Assembly (NCBI GenBank): GCA_022578965.1
Contig: MU400733.1
Coordinates: 8,347 to 63,410, forward strand
DNA from: Xylaria sp. FL1777
Taxonomy: Eukaryota; Ascomycota; Sordariomycetes; Xylariales; Xylariaceae
Length of the DNA stretch: 55,064 bases
Reading direction: 5' to 3'
Position numbers and translations under genes: made by a program
Notes under the pieces: model-generated
Databases searched by the model: none
What the model was told of the DNA's origin: nothing
The model's input: the letters and a program-made list of their open reading frames with translations, nothing else
Shown: one piece after another, positions 19,901 through 33,796 of the stretch
Numbering within the stretch: position 1 is the stretch's first letter
Layout: the number at the start of each line of letters is the position of its first letter

Positions 19901-22900
19901 ATTAAGATATTATTTAAGTAAATAAACATAAATTTGTTTAAAAACTTTTATAAAATTATTATTATTATATATTAAAAGCTAGCTAATATGTTTTATAGTT
20001 TTTATAGCATAACTATATACTTATATAGTTTATATACTATTTATATAGCAGTTTTTTATTTTTTTTTTTTAGCTATTCTAATAGTATAATATTTATTTAA
20101 AATATTAACTACTATAAACTATTTTGTTTAGCTAATGTTTTTTTTTATAGTTACTAATAAAATAAAAGAATATTTATTTGCAATAATAATTACGTTTAAT
20201 AGTTAATAGTTAACTATTATTTGTTATACTAGTTTTTTTTTTTTATTAATTAGTTGTTTTTTATTTTTTATTTTAAGTACTAGTATTATAAAGTATTTAG
20301 CAAATAACTAAAATTCTTTTAAGAATCCTTTTGCTAAGTTTTTCTAAATATATTTTTATAAAGCGTTTGTTTTATTTAAGCTTATATAGTATACTTAATA
20401 AAGCTTTAGTTAATATTTTTCTTTAATAAAAATATAGTAGTTTTATAAGCTATGTTTAGAAAGTTTTTTTTTTTTTTTTTTTTTAAATAGTTTATAAAAT
20501 TTATAATATATTTTTAGTATTTTGTTTAAAATTTCTTTTATAATTTTCTTAATTTTCTTGCTTTGTTTTTTATTTTCTTATTTAATAGTTTTAGCTTTTT
20601 ATTAAATTAAAAAGTTACTAGTTTTTAACTATAATATTCTTAAAATAATGTTATAATTAAATATATTAGTAATATTTAATATAATTTGTTTTTTGTATTT
20701 TTATATAAATATATTAAAAAGCTTAGTTTTTTTAAGTATATAACTATTATTATAGCTAGAAGTGCTTTTATTAAATCTTTTAATTTTTTAGGATTTTTGC
20801 TTGTATTTTTAAAGAATTTTATTTTGTTTTATTACTTTAAATAAAATTATGTTAGCTTATGCTTTTAAGTTAATTAAAGTATTATATTTTTTTTTTAATA
20901 TATAAGTTTAACTTTAAATTAATTTTTTTAGTTATTATATTAAACTTTACGTAAAGCTTTAGTTTTTTTAGCTATTTGCTGCTTATTTAGCAAATGCTTA
21001 TTTTATTTTTTAATTTTTTTTTATAAAATGTTTAAATATTTGTTTTATTTAGTACTTTAAACGTTATTATATTTTGTTTTGTTTTTGCTTTTAGTTAAGC
21101 TTTAAATCGTAGTTTTTAAGCTTTTTTACTTTTAGTAACTATTTTTCGGTATAATTATGCTTTAATTAGCTAGTAATATTTATAGCAGTTATTTTTATAT
21201 TTTTTTAAAATAGTATTATAAGTACAATTAAAATCCTTTTTAAATGTTATAAATCTTTAAAGATCTTTATAATAAACTATAGTTATAACTAACCATTTTA
21301 ATTTATAAAAGTTTTTTATTTCTATTTTTGCAATTTGTTTAAAAAACTAATTATTCTTTAGTTTATTAAGTAAATATTAATAATAATAATATATTATATA
21401 GCAATTTTATAGTACTTTGTTATGTTTTAGATTTTTTAAGCATAAAATATTATTATTGTTTTTTATTATAGTTTTATTATAGTAATAATTTTTAGCAATT
21501 AGTTAAATTATTAGTTTTAGTTTTTAAAACGTATTAATTTTTATGCTAACTATTAATGCTTTTTTATTTTGTTATATTTAAAGCAATTTAAGCTATAAAA
21601 ATACTTTATTTATTTTTATTAGTTTTTTTTTTGTAGTATTTTTTATAGCTTTTAATTTTATTTATTTTTGTTTTAAAGTTTTATAAGTTTTATTTCTTTA
21701 AGTTTATTTAGCAATTAAATATTTTAATAATTTGTAATTAGTTTAGTAATTATACTATTTATAATTATAGTTTTGTTTTTTTAAATAAAACTTTTTTTTA
21801 AGCTATATTTTAAGCTTTAATAGTTTAAAGTTTTTATAATTTTATAAGTTTACTAACTACGTTAATTTATTACTTTTTATTATTTATTACTTTTAGTTAA
21901 ACTATTTTTTTAAATTATATATTAAATAACTTTAATTGTTTATATAGCAAATATATTTTTTTGTAATTTGTTTTAATAACTATAAAGCTTTTAAATAATA
22001 TTTGCATGTTTGTTTATTTTAACTTATATAAATAAAGCATTTAAATTTGTTTAATATAGCACTTCTGTTTTAATTTAAAATAGTAACTTTATATTTTTGC
22101 TTTAAAAATGTATTTTTTAAGTTATTTTGTTGTTTTTTGTTGTTTTAAACTTTTATAACTTGTACTTTTTTTTTAAGCTAAAAGATCTTTTTTTTTTGTA
22201 GCTTTTCTTTTTGTTCTTTTTTTTAAATTAATATTATTTTTAAAAGTGTTTTTTTTTTTATAGTTATAACATTTAACTTTAAACATATTTTAAGGTTATT
22301 ATTTTTGGACTTTATTAATTTATTTAAATCTTTATTTAATACTTTCTTAAGTATTCTTTTTTTTGTTTTTTTTAGTTTTTTTAGTTTTAAAGTACTAATT
22401 AAATAATTATTAATTAATTATAATAGCTATATTAATATACGTATTAATTTTTGCTAGTTTATTTATTTTATATAATTCGTTTTAAACTTAAGTTTTAAAT
22501 TTACTATAAAATAAGTAAAACAATATAAGCTTAAATAATTTTAAAATTACTGCTAATTATTTAAATTTTATAGCATAATTTATTGCTGCTTTTGTTTGTT
22601 TTAAGTAATAAAGTGCTTTTTTTATATGTTTTGCTTTTTAAATATTTTTAAACAGTGCTTTTATTTAATTTTTAAACTTAATATAGTTTTTAAAAATCTT
22701 TTTTGTTTTTAGCTTAAAGTTAGTTAACTTATTAACTTTTAAGAAATTTTTTAAAATAGGTTAAAACTATTTTAGTATTTTTTTTAATAAAAATTATAAA
22801 ATAGTTATTACTTTTTAATTTTTTTTCGTAATAATAGTTAAGTGCTATTTTAAATAAAGTTTAACATAGATTAAAAAGGCTTTTATATTTATAGATTTAT

Positions 22901-23580
22901 TATAAAGCTTTAAAACAATAAGTTTAAAACCTTTAATGTTTAGCATTTTTAATATTATAAATAATCTTAATAATAAAAGCAGTAATAATAATAAAAAGTT
23001 AGGTTTTTTATTTTAAATTATTACTTTAAATATAGCAGTAGTAAAAGTAAGTATTAAGTTTGCTAGTAGTAATATTAGCATTAATTATAGTATAATTACT
23101 TATTTAAAACTTTGACTTATTGTTACAATAGTAATTATTATTGCTGCTTTAATTATTATAGCTAATATTTAAGCTGTTTTTTAAGTTAAAACAACTAGTT
23201 TACTTTATAGCACTAGCATTAGCGTTAGTTTTTTTTTATTATTACTGCTTAACTTTTTTTCTTTTGTTACTGCTTTTTTTTTAATAAAAGTAGCTAATAA
23301 AAGTGCTAAGGTTTATTATTTTAGTACGTTACTAGTTTTAAAAGTCTTTAAAATCTTTAAACTTAATTTTTAACTTTTTGTTTTTAATAATATAACTTAG
23401 ATTTAATTTATTAGTTATTAAGTAAAGTTTACTTATGTAATGCTATTTAGTATTTTTGTTTTTTGAATATTTTTTAAGCATGCTTTTAAAAGTTTATTTT
23501 ATAAACTAACTATTATTTAACTTTTTTATACTAATACTTGTTTTATGTGCTAAGTTTTATTAATTAAAAAGCTATTAAAG
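16917..23580 (-). pseudogene. element B gag-pol relic
   Basis: Read on the minus strand. A Gag knuckle lies near 22230-22271, with the second Cys changed to Tyr (CYNY). The RT active site YLNN is at 19909-19920, in MFIYLNNILIYF. The RNase H end lies near 19125-19210 and the integrase between about 18000 and 19000. The chromodomain lies at about 17610-17760, aligning base for base with A's. Asp-to-Asn at both catalytic positions and many stops show it is dead. The sequence 16917-17600 is 3' UTR-like. Confidence 0.85.
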
Positions 23581-24102
23581 TATAATGAACTTATTATATA
23601 TTAATATAACAGGTTTGCTTTTAAAGTTTTAATTTATAAGTAATAATAAAATCTTTAGCAGTAGTTTATTAAGGAAGTTTTTAAGGAACTTTTATTATTA
23701 TGCATTAATAAAGGTTTTAAAAGATTAAAAGTAATAAATATATTAGTGCTTAGCAATTATAAAGAAATAAAATTAATAGCTAAAAAGCAAGAACTAAATA
23801 AATAATTAAATATAAAAAGTGCATAATTATATAAATAAAAGAAACAGTAGTAGTAATTTATAAATGCTGCTTTTTTTAATAAGCTTAACGCTATATCGTT
23901 TTAAGTTTAAAGCTTAATAAACTTAACATTTAAGTCTGTTAAGTTTAAAGCTTAATAAACTTAACGCTTAAGTTTATTAAGTTTATACATTAAACCCTTA
24001 TAGTGGTTTAATTATATATCTTTTTAGCAAATAAAACTTTTTTCGCGTATGCTTTTTTTATATATAGCTTTTTAACTAGCTTAGTTAGCTTATTTTGTAA
24101 CA
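23581..24102 (-). repeat. element B 5' LTR
   Basis: 522 bp. On the plus strand it ends GTAACA (minus-strand start TGTTAC). It carries the same two 38-bp U3 repeats, here with a few transitions, and the same chimeric layout as the 3' copy. Confidence 0.92.
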
Positions 24103-24107
24103 TAAAA

Positions 24108-24216
24108 ATACTTTAAAAACCTCTTTAACGAACTACTGTTAAAAATTTTACTATTATTTATAAATTAAAACTTTAAAAGCAAACTTATTATATTAATATA
24201 TAATAAGTCCGTTATA
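24108..24216 (+). repeat. element C 5' LTR, remainder after B
   Basis: The last 109 bp of C's 5' LTR. It ends GTTATA (GTTACA in A) and is followed by the presumed primer-binding region TTTTAATAGCTTTTTAAT. Confidence 0.92.
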
Positions 24217-26665
24217 TTTTAATAGCTTTTTAATTAGTAAAACCTAATATATAAGAACAAATACCGGTATAAAAAGTTAAATAATAAACAATTTACAAAA
24301 TAAACTCTTAAAAATATACTAAAAAAATATTTAAAAAACAAAAATGCTAAATAGCATTATATAAATAAACTTTATTTAATAACTAATAAACTAAATCTAA
24401 GTTATACTACTAAAAACAAAAAGTTAAAAATTAAATTTAAAGATTTTAAAGATTTTTAGAATTAATAATGTATTAAAACAATAAACTTTAGCACTTTTAT
24501 TAGCTATTTTTATTAAAAAAAAAGCAGTAGTAAAAAAAGAAAAATTAAATAGCAGTAGTAAAAAAAAACTAATATTAATGCTAGTATTATAAAGCAAACT
24601 AGTTGCTTTAACTTAAAAAACAGCTTAAATATTAAGTGTTATAACCTTTAAACTAGTATAAATACTAGCTATAATAATTAAAGCAGCAATAATAATTGCT
24701 ATTATAATAATAAATTAAAGCTTTAAATAAATAATTATACTATAATTAATGCTAATATTACTATTAGCAAATTTAATGCTTACTTTTATTATTGCTATAC
24801 TTAAAGTAATAACTTAAAATAAAAAACTTAACTTTTTATTATTATTGCTGCTTTTATTATTAGGATTTTTAATAATGTTAAAAATATTAAACATTAAAAG
24901 TTTTAAACTTACTGCTTTAAAGCTTTATAATAAAATTATAAATATAAAAGCTTTTTTAATTTATGCTAAACTTTATTTAAAATAGTATTTTATTATTATT
25001 ACAAAAAAAAATTAAAAAGTAATAATTACTTTATAATTTTTATTAAAAAAAGTACTAAAATAGTTTTAACTTATTTTAAAAGATTTTCTAAAAACTAACA
25101 AATTAACTAATTTTAAGCTAAAAACAAAAAAGATTTTTGAAAATTATATTAAGTTTAAAAATTAAATAAAGGCATTATTTAAAAACATTTAAAAAGCAAA
25201 ATACGCTAAAAAAGCATTTTACTGCTTAAAACAAATAAAAGCAGTAATAAATTATGCTATAAAATTTAAATAATTAGCAGTAATTTTAAAATTGCTTAAG
25301 CTTATATTATTTTACTTATTTTATAGTAAACTTAAAACTTAAGTTTAAAATAAACTATATAAAATAAATAAACTAGTAAAAATTAATACGTATATTAATA
25401 TAGCTATTATAATTAATTAATAATTATTTAACTAGTATTTTAAAACTAAAAAAACTAAAAAAAACAAAAAAAAAATACTTAAAAAAGTATTAAATAAAAA
25501 TTTAAACAAATTAATAAAGTCCAAAAATAATAACTTTAAAACATATTTAAAGTTAAATGTTATAACTACGGAAAAAAAAAACATTTTTAAAAATAATACT
25601 AATTCAAAAAAAAAAACAGAAAAAAAAGCTATAAAAAAGAAAAAATTTTTTAACTTAAGAAAAAAGTACAAGTTATAAAAGTTTAAAATAACAAAAAACA
25701 ATAAAGCAACTTAAAGAATATATTTTTAAAGCAAAAATATAAAGTTGTTATTTTAAGTTAAAACAAAAGTACTACATTAAATAAATCTAAATGTTTTATT
25801 TATATAAGTTAAAATAAATAAGCATATAAATATTATTTAAAAGTTTTATAGTTATTAAAACAAATTATAAAAAAATATATTTGCTATATAAACAATTAAA
25901 GTTATTTAATATATAATCTAAAAAAATAGTTTAATTAAAAGTAGCAAACAATAAAAAGTAATAAGTTAATATAACTAATAAACTTATAAAACTATAAAAA
26001 CTCTAAACTATTAAAGCTAAAAATATAGCCTAAAAAAAAGTTATATTTAAAAGAATAAAACTATAACTATAAATAATATAGTTATTAAACTAACTATAAA
26101 TTACTAAAGCACTTAGTTATTAAATAAACTTAAAAAAACAGAACTTATAAAACTTTAAAACAAAAACAAATAAAATTAAAAGCTATAAAAAACACTACAA
26201 AAAAAAAACTAATAAAAATGAACAAAATATTTTTATAGCTTAAATTGCTTTAAATATAACAAAATAATAAAGCATTAATAATTAACGCAAAAACTAATAT
26301 ATTTTATAACCTAGAACTAATAATATAACTAATTGCTAAAAGTTATTATTATAATAAAACTATAATAAAAAATAATAATAATATTTTATAACTAAAAGAT
26401 TTAAGACATAATAAAGTACTATAAACTTGCTATATAATATATTAATGTTATTAATATTTATTTAATAAACTAAAAAACAACTAGTTTTTTAAACAAATTA
26501 TAAAAATAAAAATAAAAAACCTTTACGAAGTAAAATAGTTAGTTATAACCTTAGTTTATTATAAAGATCTATAAAAATTTACAACGTTTAAAAAAAATTA
26601 TAACTATATTTATAATATTGTTTTAAAAAAATATAAAAACAACTGCTATAAATATTACTAGCTAA
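24217..26665 (+). pseudogene. element C gag and early pol relic, left of D
   Basis: Aligns with A from 7253 to about 9700. The Gag knuckle at about 25558-25598 reads CYNY, with the second Cys TGC changed to TAC, and the following adenine run is one base shorter than in A, giving a frameshift. Lysine-rich coding sequence around 25440-25690 produces a long open frame on the opposite strand that is not a gene. The segment ends in ATTACTAGCTAAT, the LINE target site. Confidence 0.85.
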
Positions 26666-29500
26666 TAAAAGAGCTTTTTCTGTTTTTTGTTATAATTGCT
26701 AATAGAGCACTTAAATATACGTAAAAAAGGTTTTTAGCTTTAAAATCGAATTTTACAAGCTATATTGCCCTTAGGCATAATGCTGTATTAATGTGCATTT
26801 AGTAGTGCAGCAAGCTTTAACGAAAACCTTTTTATTAAGCTAGCAATTAGCTTAAATGCTATTTTAACTAAGCTACGTTAATACTACGCAAACGAACTTA
26901 TTAAATAACGCTAACTACCTAAAACTAAACTGAACATAAATAAAAACAAATAAAAAGCTACTAAAGCAGATATAAAAAGATTTTTTAAGCTTAGTAAAGC
27001 GTTAAAAATAATTACTATTGCTAAAAAAATAATTTATGTGCTACTTAAAGCTAGCATAAAATGCTTTTGTATATTTTTTTAAATAAACTTAAACGCTTAA
27101 CTTAAGCGCATTAAAAAAGCTATTAAAAATATTTTAAAAAGCGTTCTATAAGTACAAACGTATATAGATATTATTAGCTAAAACTTAAACCTAAGAAAAT
27201 TTGCTAATATTATAGTAGCTTTTTTATATTATATAAGCATAATAGCTATTTATAATTAAACTATTATAGTTATACTAATAGCTTTAAGTATTTATAGTAA
27301 AACTAAGTATATTATAATATAAAAAATAAATAAAGCGCTATTTTTAAACGTTATTAAAGCGGCTTATAAGCTTACTAATAATAACTAAAAAGTTGTTTTT
27401 AGCTTAAAAAAAATAAAAAACTAGTATATAAACAATATAAAATAAACTATAATAGCATTTAAAAATAAGTTAATAGTATACTAGCAGTTATTTTAACTTG
27501 TAATAATAAGTATATTAGCTATTAAAGTTGTTAAACTAAAAGAAAAGCTTTTAAAAGCATAATTGTAATAAGCTAACAACGTAAAAATTGCAAAAGTTAT
27601 ACTGCTAAAAAAACTTTAATAGCGTAAACATAATATAAAACTAGTATATATTAGCATAAAGTTAGTTTAAAATATAAATAAACTATATAATAATAAAGTT
27701 TTTTAAAATTATAATTATTATGTAGTTTTGTTATACTTTAAAAACATAATAACATTAAAATGCTACTAATGCTATAAATAAGAATATAAGGCAGCTTATT
27801 GCAAAAAAAACGAATATTGCAGTTAGTGCGCATTTTTATAATATATTAATAACAAGAAAAATATGTGCTTAATATAAGCTATAAATAGCTTAGCTAAATA
27901 TAAGCAGTATAACAATAAACATTTTATATAAGCTATAATATGCTTGTATGCTTAAAAAGCAAAAAACATAGCAAAAAATATATATATATATAAAGCAGCT
28001 AATTATACTATAAATGTAATAGCTAAACTAGCTTTTTAAAACAAACTTATTGCAATACTATTTAGCTTTTAAAAGCAGCTAGCTTTTAAGATAGCAAAAA
28101 ACATAAAAATAACTTAGCTATAAAAAGTAAGCAAGCCTTTAAGCTCAAAAAACTAAAATAATAGCTAAAAAAAAAGCCAATTTTTAATTAAGCGCATTAT
28201 AATCTTAAATTAATTTTAATCTAACTTTTTTAAAAACATAAGTAATATTATAATAAAAAAGTTTATAATTACAAACTTAGCAACATAAAAAGAAAAAAGC
28301 TTAACTTTACTTTTAAACTACAATAGAAATACATTAAGCAAAAGTAATAATAAAAGTAAAACTTTTGCTAACATATAATAAATAAATACTTTATACTTTA
28401 ATAAAACATTAAAAAAAGTTATGCAGTTATAAAAGAAAGCTTTTTTAAAAGAAATAAATATAATGTTTTAATAATTTATAAGCTGCTAATAGTTATTAAT
28501 AACTTTTTATACGTTATATGCTTAATTAGCTCAAAATATAGCATTATATAATATTAGAACTAAAGCAAGCCTTAAGCAATTATACTAATAAATTTAACAA
28601 TAAAAATAAAAAGAATAAAAGCTATAAAAGATTAATGCATAGTTACTTTAAGCTTTAAAAATAAAAACCTTAATATTTACTGCATTTATTTCTTTTTCTT
28701 TTTTTTTTGTATAGCTTAAAAATAGCTTATATTATTAATAAAACTAAAACAAAAGCGGCTTATTAACAAGACTTTATTACTTAAAGATTTTAACTTGTAT
28801 TACTAAAATTAAATATATATATTAAAACTATATATTAAAGCTAAAAAAGCTATACTATTAGCATAAAACTAAAACTTTAAGCTTATTACTTTAAAAAATA
28901 TAAATACTTTTTTTAACTAAAAAAAACTAAATATTACTATAGATTTAGCTTAAGTATTAATAAATTTAAAAGCTGCTTTTATATTAAGCTTAAATATAAT
29001 AAAAAGTAACTATAAGCTACTTAAGTATTAAATAAAAAGCTTTAATAAACTAAATAAACTTTTAAAGAACTTAAGCTAAAACTAAAAGCTAGCTAATATA
29101 AAACAAGTAAAAATCGAAGTATGCTTTTTTTTAGCAACTTTTTATTTAGTAAACGCTAAAAATTTTAAATATTTAAACCTAGCTATAAAAAAGCTATTTA
29201 ATAGCTTAAATAAAATTGCAAACAAAATAGTACTAAACTAAAAAAAAAGCAAGCTATAATATAACTAATAAATAGCAAAAGTAAAGCAAACAGTGCAAAA
29301 AAAAAAAAAAAGCTTATGTTTACTAGCAAAAAGTTCAAATTAAAAAAGCTTACTAAAATAAACATAAAGCAAACAAAGCACAAAAAAAAGCCTAAGCTAA
29401 AGCGTTTAAAAGCTATTTTTAATAACAACTATATAACTTTTTTAATACAAAAGAAAGCAAAGCTAAAAGTACAAAAGCAAAATAAGCTAAAATAATATAA
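26666..29500 (+). pseudogene. LINE D 5' region: presumed ORF1 and endonuclease, unreadable
   Basis: By position this should hold ORF1 and the endonuclease part of ORF2, but I could not align a zinc knuckle or an AP-endonuclease motif with confidence. Stops occur throughout. The call rests on element architecture. Confidence 0.45.
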
Positions 29501-29554
29501 AAAACCTTAAAATAAACATAAACAAAAAGCTTATAAGCACTAAAAGAGCTAATA

Positions 29555-31000
29555 TTGCTAAACTTTTATAACAATAATAGCTTAAACGTAACTATAGCAA
29601 GCACTTTTAAAAACAAAGCAAAAGTTTTTGCTAATAGGTTTTTTTTAAAACTAAACGTTAACCTAAGAAATATAGCTACTTTGTTACTTTTTTTAACCTT
29701 TTTTTTTTTTTATTACGGCATAAACTATTATAAAATACAAACGATTTTAAGCTATATAAAAGCTTAAAAAGCACTAAAATTAAGTAAAATTCCAAACGCG
29801 TTTTTAAAAGTATGCAGCTTATAGCTACCTAAAGATAATAAAAATAAGCATAAGTTTTTTGCTAAGCGTATAGCTAATATAGTATTAGCTAGCTTTTAAA
29901 TTAGTTATTACTTAAAATGCTTTTAAAACGCTTAAACAATAATTATTCCGAAAAATAAACTAAATAAAAGCTTACTAGGCTTTTAGCAGCTTATTGCTTT
30001 ATTAAACATAATAAAAAAGCTTATTAAAGCTAAAATAGCTTTAAAACTAACTTATGCTACTATAATATATAAACTGTTTTTTTTTAAACAAATAGAAAAT
30101 AAGTTATAATAGTTTATAAAAATAGCGCTATATTTAATTACTTTTGTAGTACGCTATATATAAGCTATAAACAAAGCAATCTTAATGCTTTTTTTAAACA
30201 TAATAAAAGCGTTTAACTTAATAATATATAAAAAGCTTTATTAAATACTTAAAAAAATAAGCTTTTTAAAGTAAACAGTACAATAAATATAAAGCTTTTT
30301 AATAAACTACATAATAACTTTACTTTTTAACGAATAAAAATCGAACTTAATATATATTAAAGCAAGAACTTTATAAGGATTTCTACTATTGCTAATTTTT
30401 TTCTGCTTATATACTGCTTTGCTATATAATAAACTATAGCTTATATAAAGGCTTTAAAGCGCTATTTTTATAAACAATACAAACTTACTAAGCGCTAAAA
30501 AAAACACAAAAATAGCTTATAAAGCGCTTAAACAAGCTTATAAGGTTTGCTTAAAATAAAGCTAAAAATATAGATTTAAATTTAACTTAAGCAAATATTA
30601 TTTTGTTTATTTTATAAAGCTAGGCTAAAAGGCCTTTAAGCATACAGTAAAAGCAAGCTAAAAGAAAATACGCTTTAAAACAGTAGCAAAAATGCTTAGC
30701 ATATAAATAAACTATTGCTTAAACTAAAAAAAGCAATATAAAATGCTTTATAAAAAGCTAAAAAAACAAACGTTATTAGTAAGTTATTTAGCTTAGTTTA
30801 CATAAAAACTAAGCATAATTTAAGCAAAACTTTTATATATAGCAGTAATATAAGCAACAATTAAATATAAGTTAATAATATAGCATAAACTAATAAAATA
30901 AAACTAATAGCTAGTATAAAAGCTACTAAAAGTGTTTTAGCAAGTTTAAAACAAATGTTTACGTGCTATTATTAAGGCTTATAAAGGTATATATATAATT
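29555..31000 (+). pseudogene. LINE D reverse transcriptase relic
   Basis: A 70-codon frame survives at 29555-29767 and ends INYYKIQTILSYIKA, then KALKLSKIPNAFLK, matching the non-LTR RT block that normally reads APGxDGIPN. At about 29950-30030 PKNKLNKSLLGF-stop-QLIALL corresponds to PKPGKP...RPIALL. At about 30355-30420 TL-stop-GFLLLLIFFCLYTAL corresponds to the LPQGSPLSPILF block. The active site at 30467-30478 reads FINN, then TNLL, where a functional enzyme has (F/Y)xDD. All differences are RIP-type. The remaining sequence to 33796 should hold the connector and, in many Tad elements, RNase H; I could not confirm those. Confidence 0.85.
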
Positions 31001-33796
31001 AACTTTAAAACAAAATTGCTAATTTTTTTTTTAAATTTATAGTTAAACTATAAAACTATTAAATATGCAAAAAAAGTTAAAAATATAAACATAGCAAATT
31101 ATATTTAAAAGTAGTTTAAAAAGCTAGCTTTAGTAATATATAACTTAACTAGCAACAAAAAGATTTAAAGCTATAAAGTATAGCTAAACAATAGCAAAAA
31201 AGAAATACTTTAAGCTAGTAAAACATAAAGCAAACTTTTAAAAATTTTAAACTATAAAATACACTAAAAAAGCAATAAAAACAACAAAAAAAACAAGCTG
31301 CTAATAAACTTAAAATTAATGTATATATAGCATATTTAGTAGTAAATCAAAAAACAAAAAAAAATAAAGTTTAAACAAACTGCTATTAATTAGCTTTTGT
31401 ATAATAAGCAGCTTAATATGTATAAAGGCTTACATAAAGTTAAAAGCTTTATATTAGTTTAACTACGTACTAAAAAGATTAGCTTAAAAAAGTATTTAGC
31501 GTTTTAAAAAGTACTTAGCTATAAGTTGCTAACGTGCTAATATAATTAAGCTAAAAAATTGCTGCTGCACTTTTTAAACTAGTGTTTTAAATATAATAGC
31601 ACTTATAGTATATTAAAAAAGCAAACAAATTTTTAACTAAGCTATTAATTATTGCGCAACTTAAAAAAAGCATATAAAATAGCTAAATAAGTTTTAAATA
31701 TAAAAAAGCTTAGCTATTATAACGTAGCTAAAAAACTAATTAAGTTATAAGTAGCTATAAAAACATAGAAATAAAGGCCTTTAAACATAAAGCAAAAATA
31801 GCTAAGCATTAATACTAGCTTTTCTTTAAGCTAAAAAAGGTTTATTATAACTATAAAACAAAAGCTAAAGTATTTATTATAAAGCTATTTGCTATTTATA
31901 GTTTTAAAAGCGCTACTTATTATAAGTTTACGTTTATAAACTTTAAAGTAAAGCATAATACAATAAAATACTAAAAACAACAATATAAAATTACGGACAT
32001 AAAACTATAAAAGTTAAAAAGCACATATTATAAAAAAGCAAAATAATTAAGCAACTTTATTAAGTATTAAATACCGAAATTCTACTAAAACTTTTAGCTA
32101 CTAAATATATAATAATGCTAATTTTTAAAGGTTATATAAACATTTCTTAACTAGTTTATTTATATAGAACTTTTAGCTTTTTTACTTACTGTAGCTTTTT
32201 TTGTTTTTTTAATTGCAACTTAAAGTTACATACTAGTTATAAGTGCAGCTTAAATATTTTTATTAATACAAAAATAGCGTATAGCTATGCAAGCTTTAAT
32301 AAACAATCGAAATTTTTTATTAACTTTTTTAAGCTAAGAAATTATTAGCAGTACTTAAAATTAAAAGAATTTTAACAGTTAAAATAAGCATAAAGTAAAG
32401 CTTAAAAACGTATAAATATTAATATAGTTAAAAGTACTTATAGAACTATAACTATTATTTTTAGCGCTTATTTTGCTTTTTTTGTATTGTAAGCACTTAA
32501 TAAACTTGCTAATAATATTATAAGCATAAAAGTTATTAATGTTTTTATATAGTTAATATAAAAAAAATAACAACAAAAGGTATATAATATACTATTATAA
32601 TATAAGTAATATAATAGTAATATAGCTTAAGCATTTTAGCGTGCTTAATAAATACAAATTTTAAAGCTATTAGTAATACTTTAGTACAAAGCATTAAAGC
32701 ATTTACCTTTATTTTAAAAATTAGCGTTATAGCAAAAAAGCATAATAATAAACAGTTATAAAAGCTTAAACTACATAGTAGTAAGCTATTAATTATTTTA
32801 TTTAGTACTATAAATTAAATAATAAATAAAAACTGCAGCAAAATAACTTATAACCTTAAATATATAAGCTTAATACTAGTTAATATATATACTTAAGCTA
32901 AGCTAGTTATAAATATATACTATAAAAAGCATAATAATTATAGTAAAATAAATTTTTATATAACTATAACGTATTAATAACTAATTATATTATAAACTAA
33001 GCACTTTAATATATTAAAGCAAGCATAAATTAAACATATAATAATAATAATAGTAAAAGTAATAAAGTTAATAGTTAAAAAAGAAAAAAATTAGCATAAG
33101 TAGCTAAATAAAGTGGCTTATTATTTATTGCTACTTTATACTATTTAATGCATAAGCTATTTATAAGCTATGCTTACTTAATAAACTTACTGCAAAAAGC
33201 ACAAAAGTAGCTCGAAAAATAAATATGCAAAAAGCAAACTAAAAAGTAATAAGCAATTAACTTTGCTTATAACTTAGTTATAACTTAGTTATAAAAAAGC
33301 TAATGTAGCAAAAAGCTAGCAATAATATTAAAACAAGTAAACTATAATGTACTAATAATACAATAAAAAAAAGTTTAAAAAAAAACTAAAAAAAGAAAGC
33401 AGTATATTTAGCTAAATTAGTGCTAAAACTAAAAAAACTGCTATAAGTAGTATAAAGCAAGCAGCAATACTAAAGCAAGCAAACTATAAAGCAAAAAAAA
33501 TACAAAAAAAAAAGAACTACGAAATAATTACGTAAAGGTGTATATACTTAATTAATAGCATAATGTAAGTAAATAAACAACTTAAAAGTAAAAAAGTAAA
33601 AACTAAAGCACTTAATAAAATTATAGCAGAACTAATACAACTTAGGAGTAAATACAAAATGTTTTTATTTAGCTATTAAAAAAAAAGTAAGCTGCTTATA
33701 GCTTGCTTTTAACTTATAAGCATAGTTTTTACTTATATATATAAAAAATAAAAACTAGCATAGCTAATAAGCTGTTAGCCTAAGTAATATAATATA
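31001..33796 (+). other. LINE D 3' part, duplicated as E
   Basis: From 31601 to 33796 it aligns with E (48216-50412) almost end to end. The two copies differ mainly by transitions and are otherwise closely similar. No protein motif recognised with confidence. Confidence 0.8.

Larger units (their letters stand above)
16395..24102 (-). mobile_element. element B: Ty3/gypsy relative with a different LTR, inside C's 5' LTR
   Basis: Full-length element of 7708 bp on the minus strand. LTRs of 522 bp lie at 23581-24102 (5') and 16395-16916 (3'). The perfect target duplication is TAAAA (16390-16394 and 24103-24107). Internal sequence aligns with A and C throughout, so the same proteins were encoded. 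The LTR is chimeric: the half next to U5 is shared with A and C, the U3 half is not, apart from the terminal TGTTACAAAAT. It inserted after C, since it interrupts C. Confidence 0.94.
26666..33796 (+). mobile_element. element D: non-LTR retrotransposon (Tad-like LINE), about 7.1 kb
   Basis: Inserted in C between two copies of TTACTAGCTAAT (left 26654-26665; right 33797-33808 reads TTATTAGCTAAT, one C-to-T change). A has the unoccupied site near 9690. It has no LTRs, a variable-length target duplication and a 3' end of GTAATATAATATA, all typical of LINEs. The 3' 2.2 kb is repeated as E. Its length and the single long RT-bearing second ORF fit Tad1-type fungal elements; the clade is inferred. 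The first 200 bp keep more GC than the rest. Confidence 0.88.

Noticed and set aside
29198..29428. Minus-strand hydrophobic open frame, possible membrane protein
   Set aside because: It lies antisense to LINE D coding sequence. Phe/Leu richness simply reflects adenine-rich coding on the other strand. The same applies to the minus-strand frame at 49161-49400 in E.
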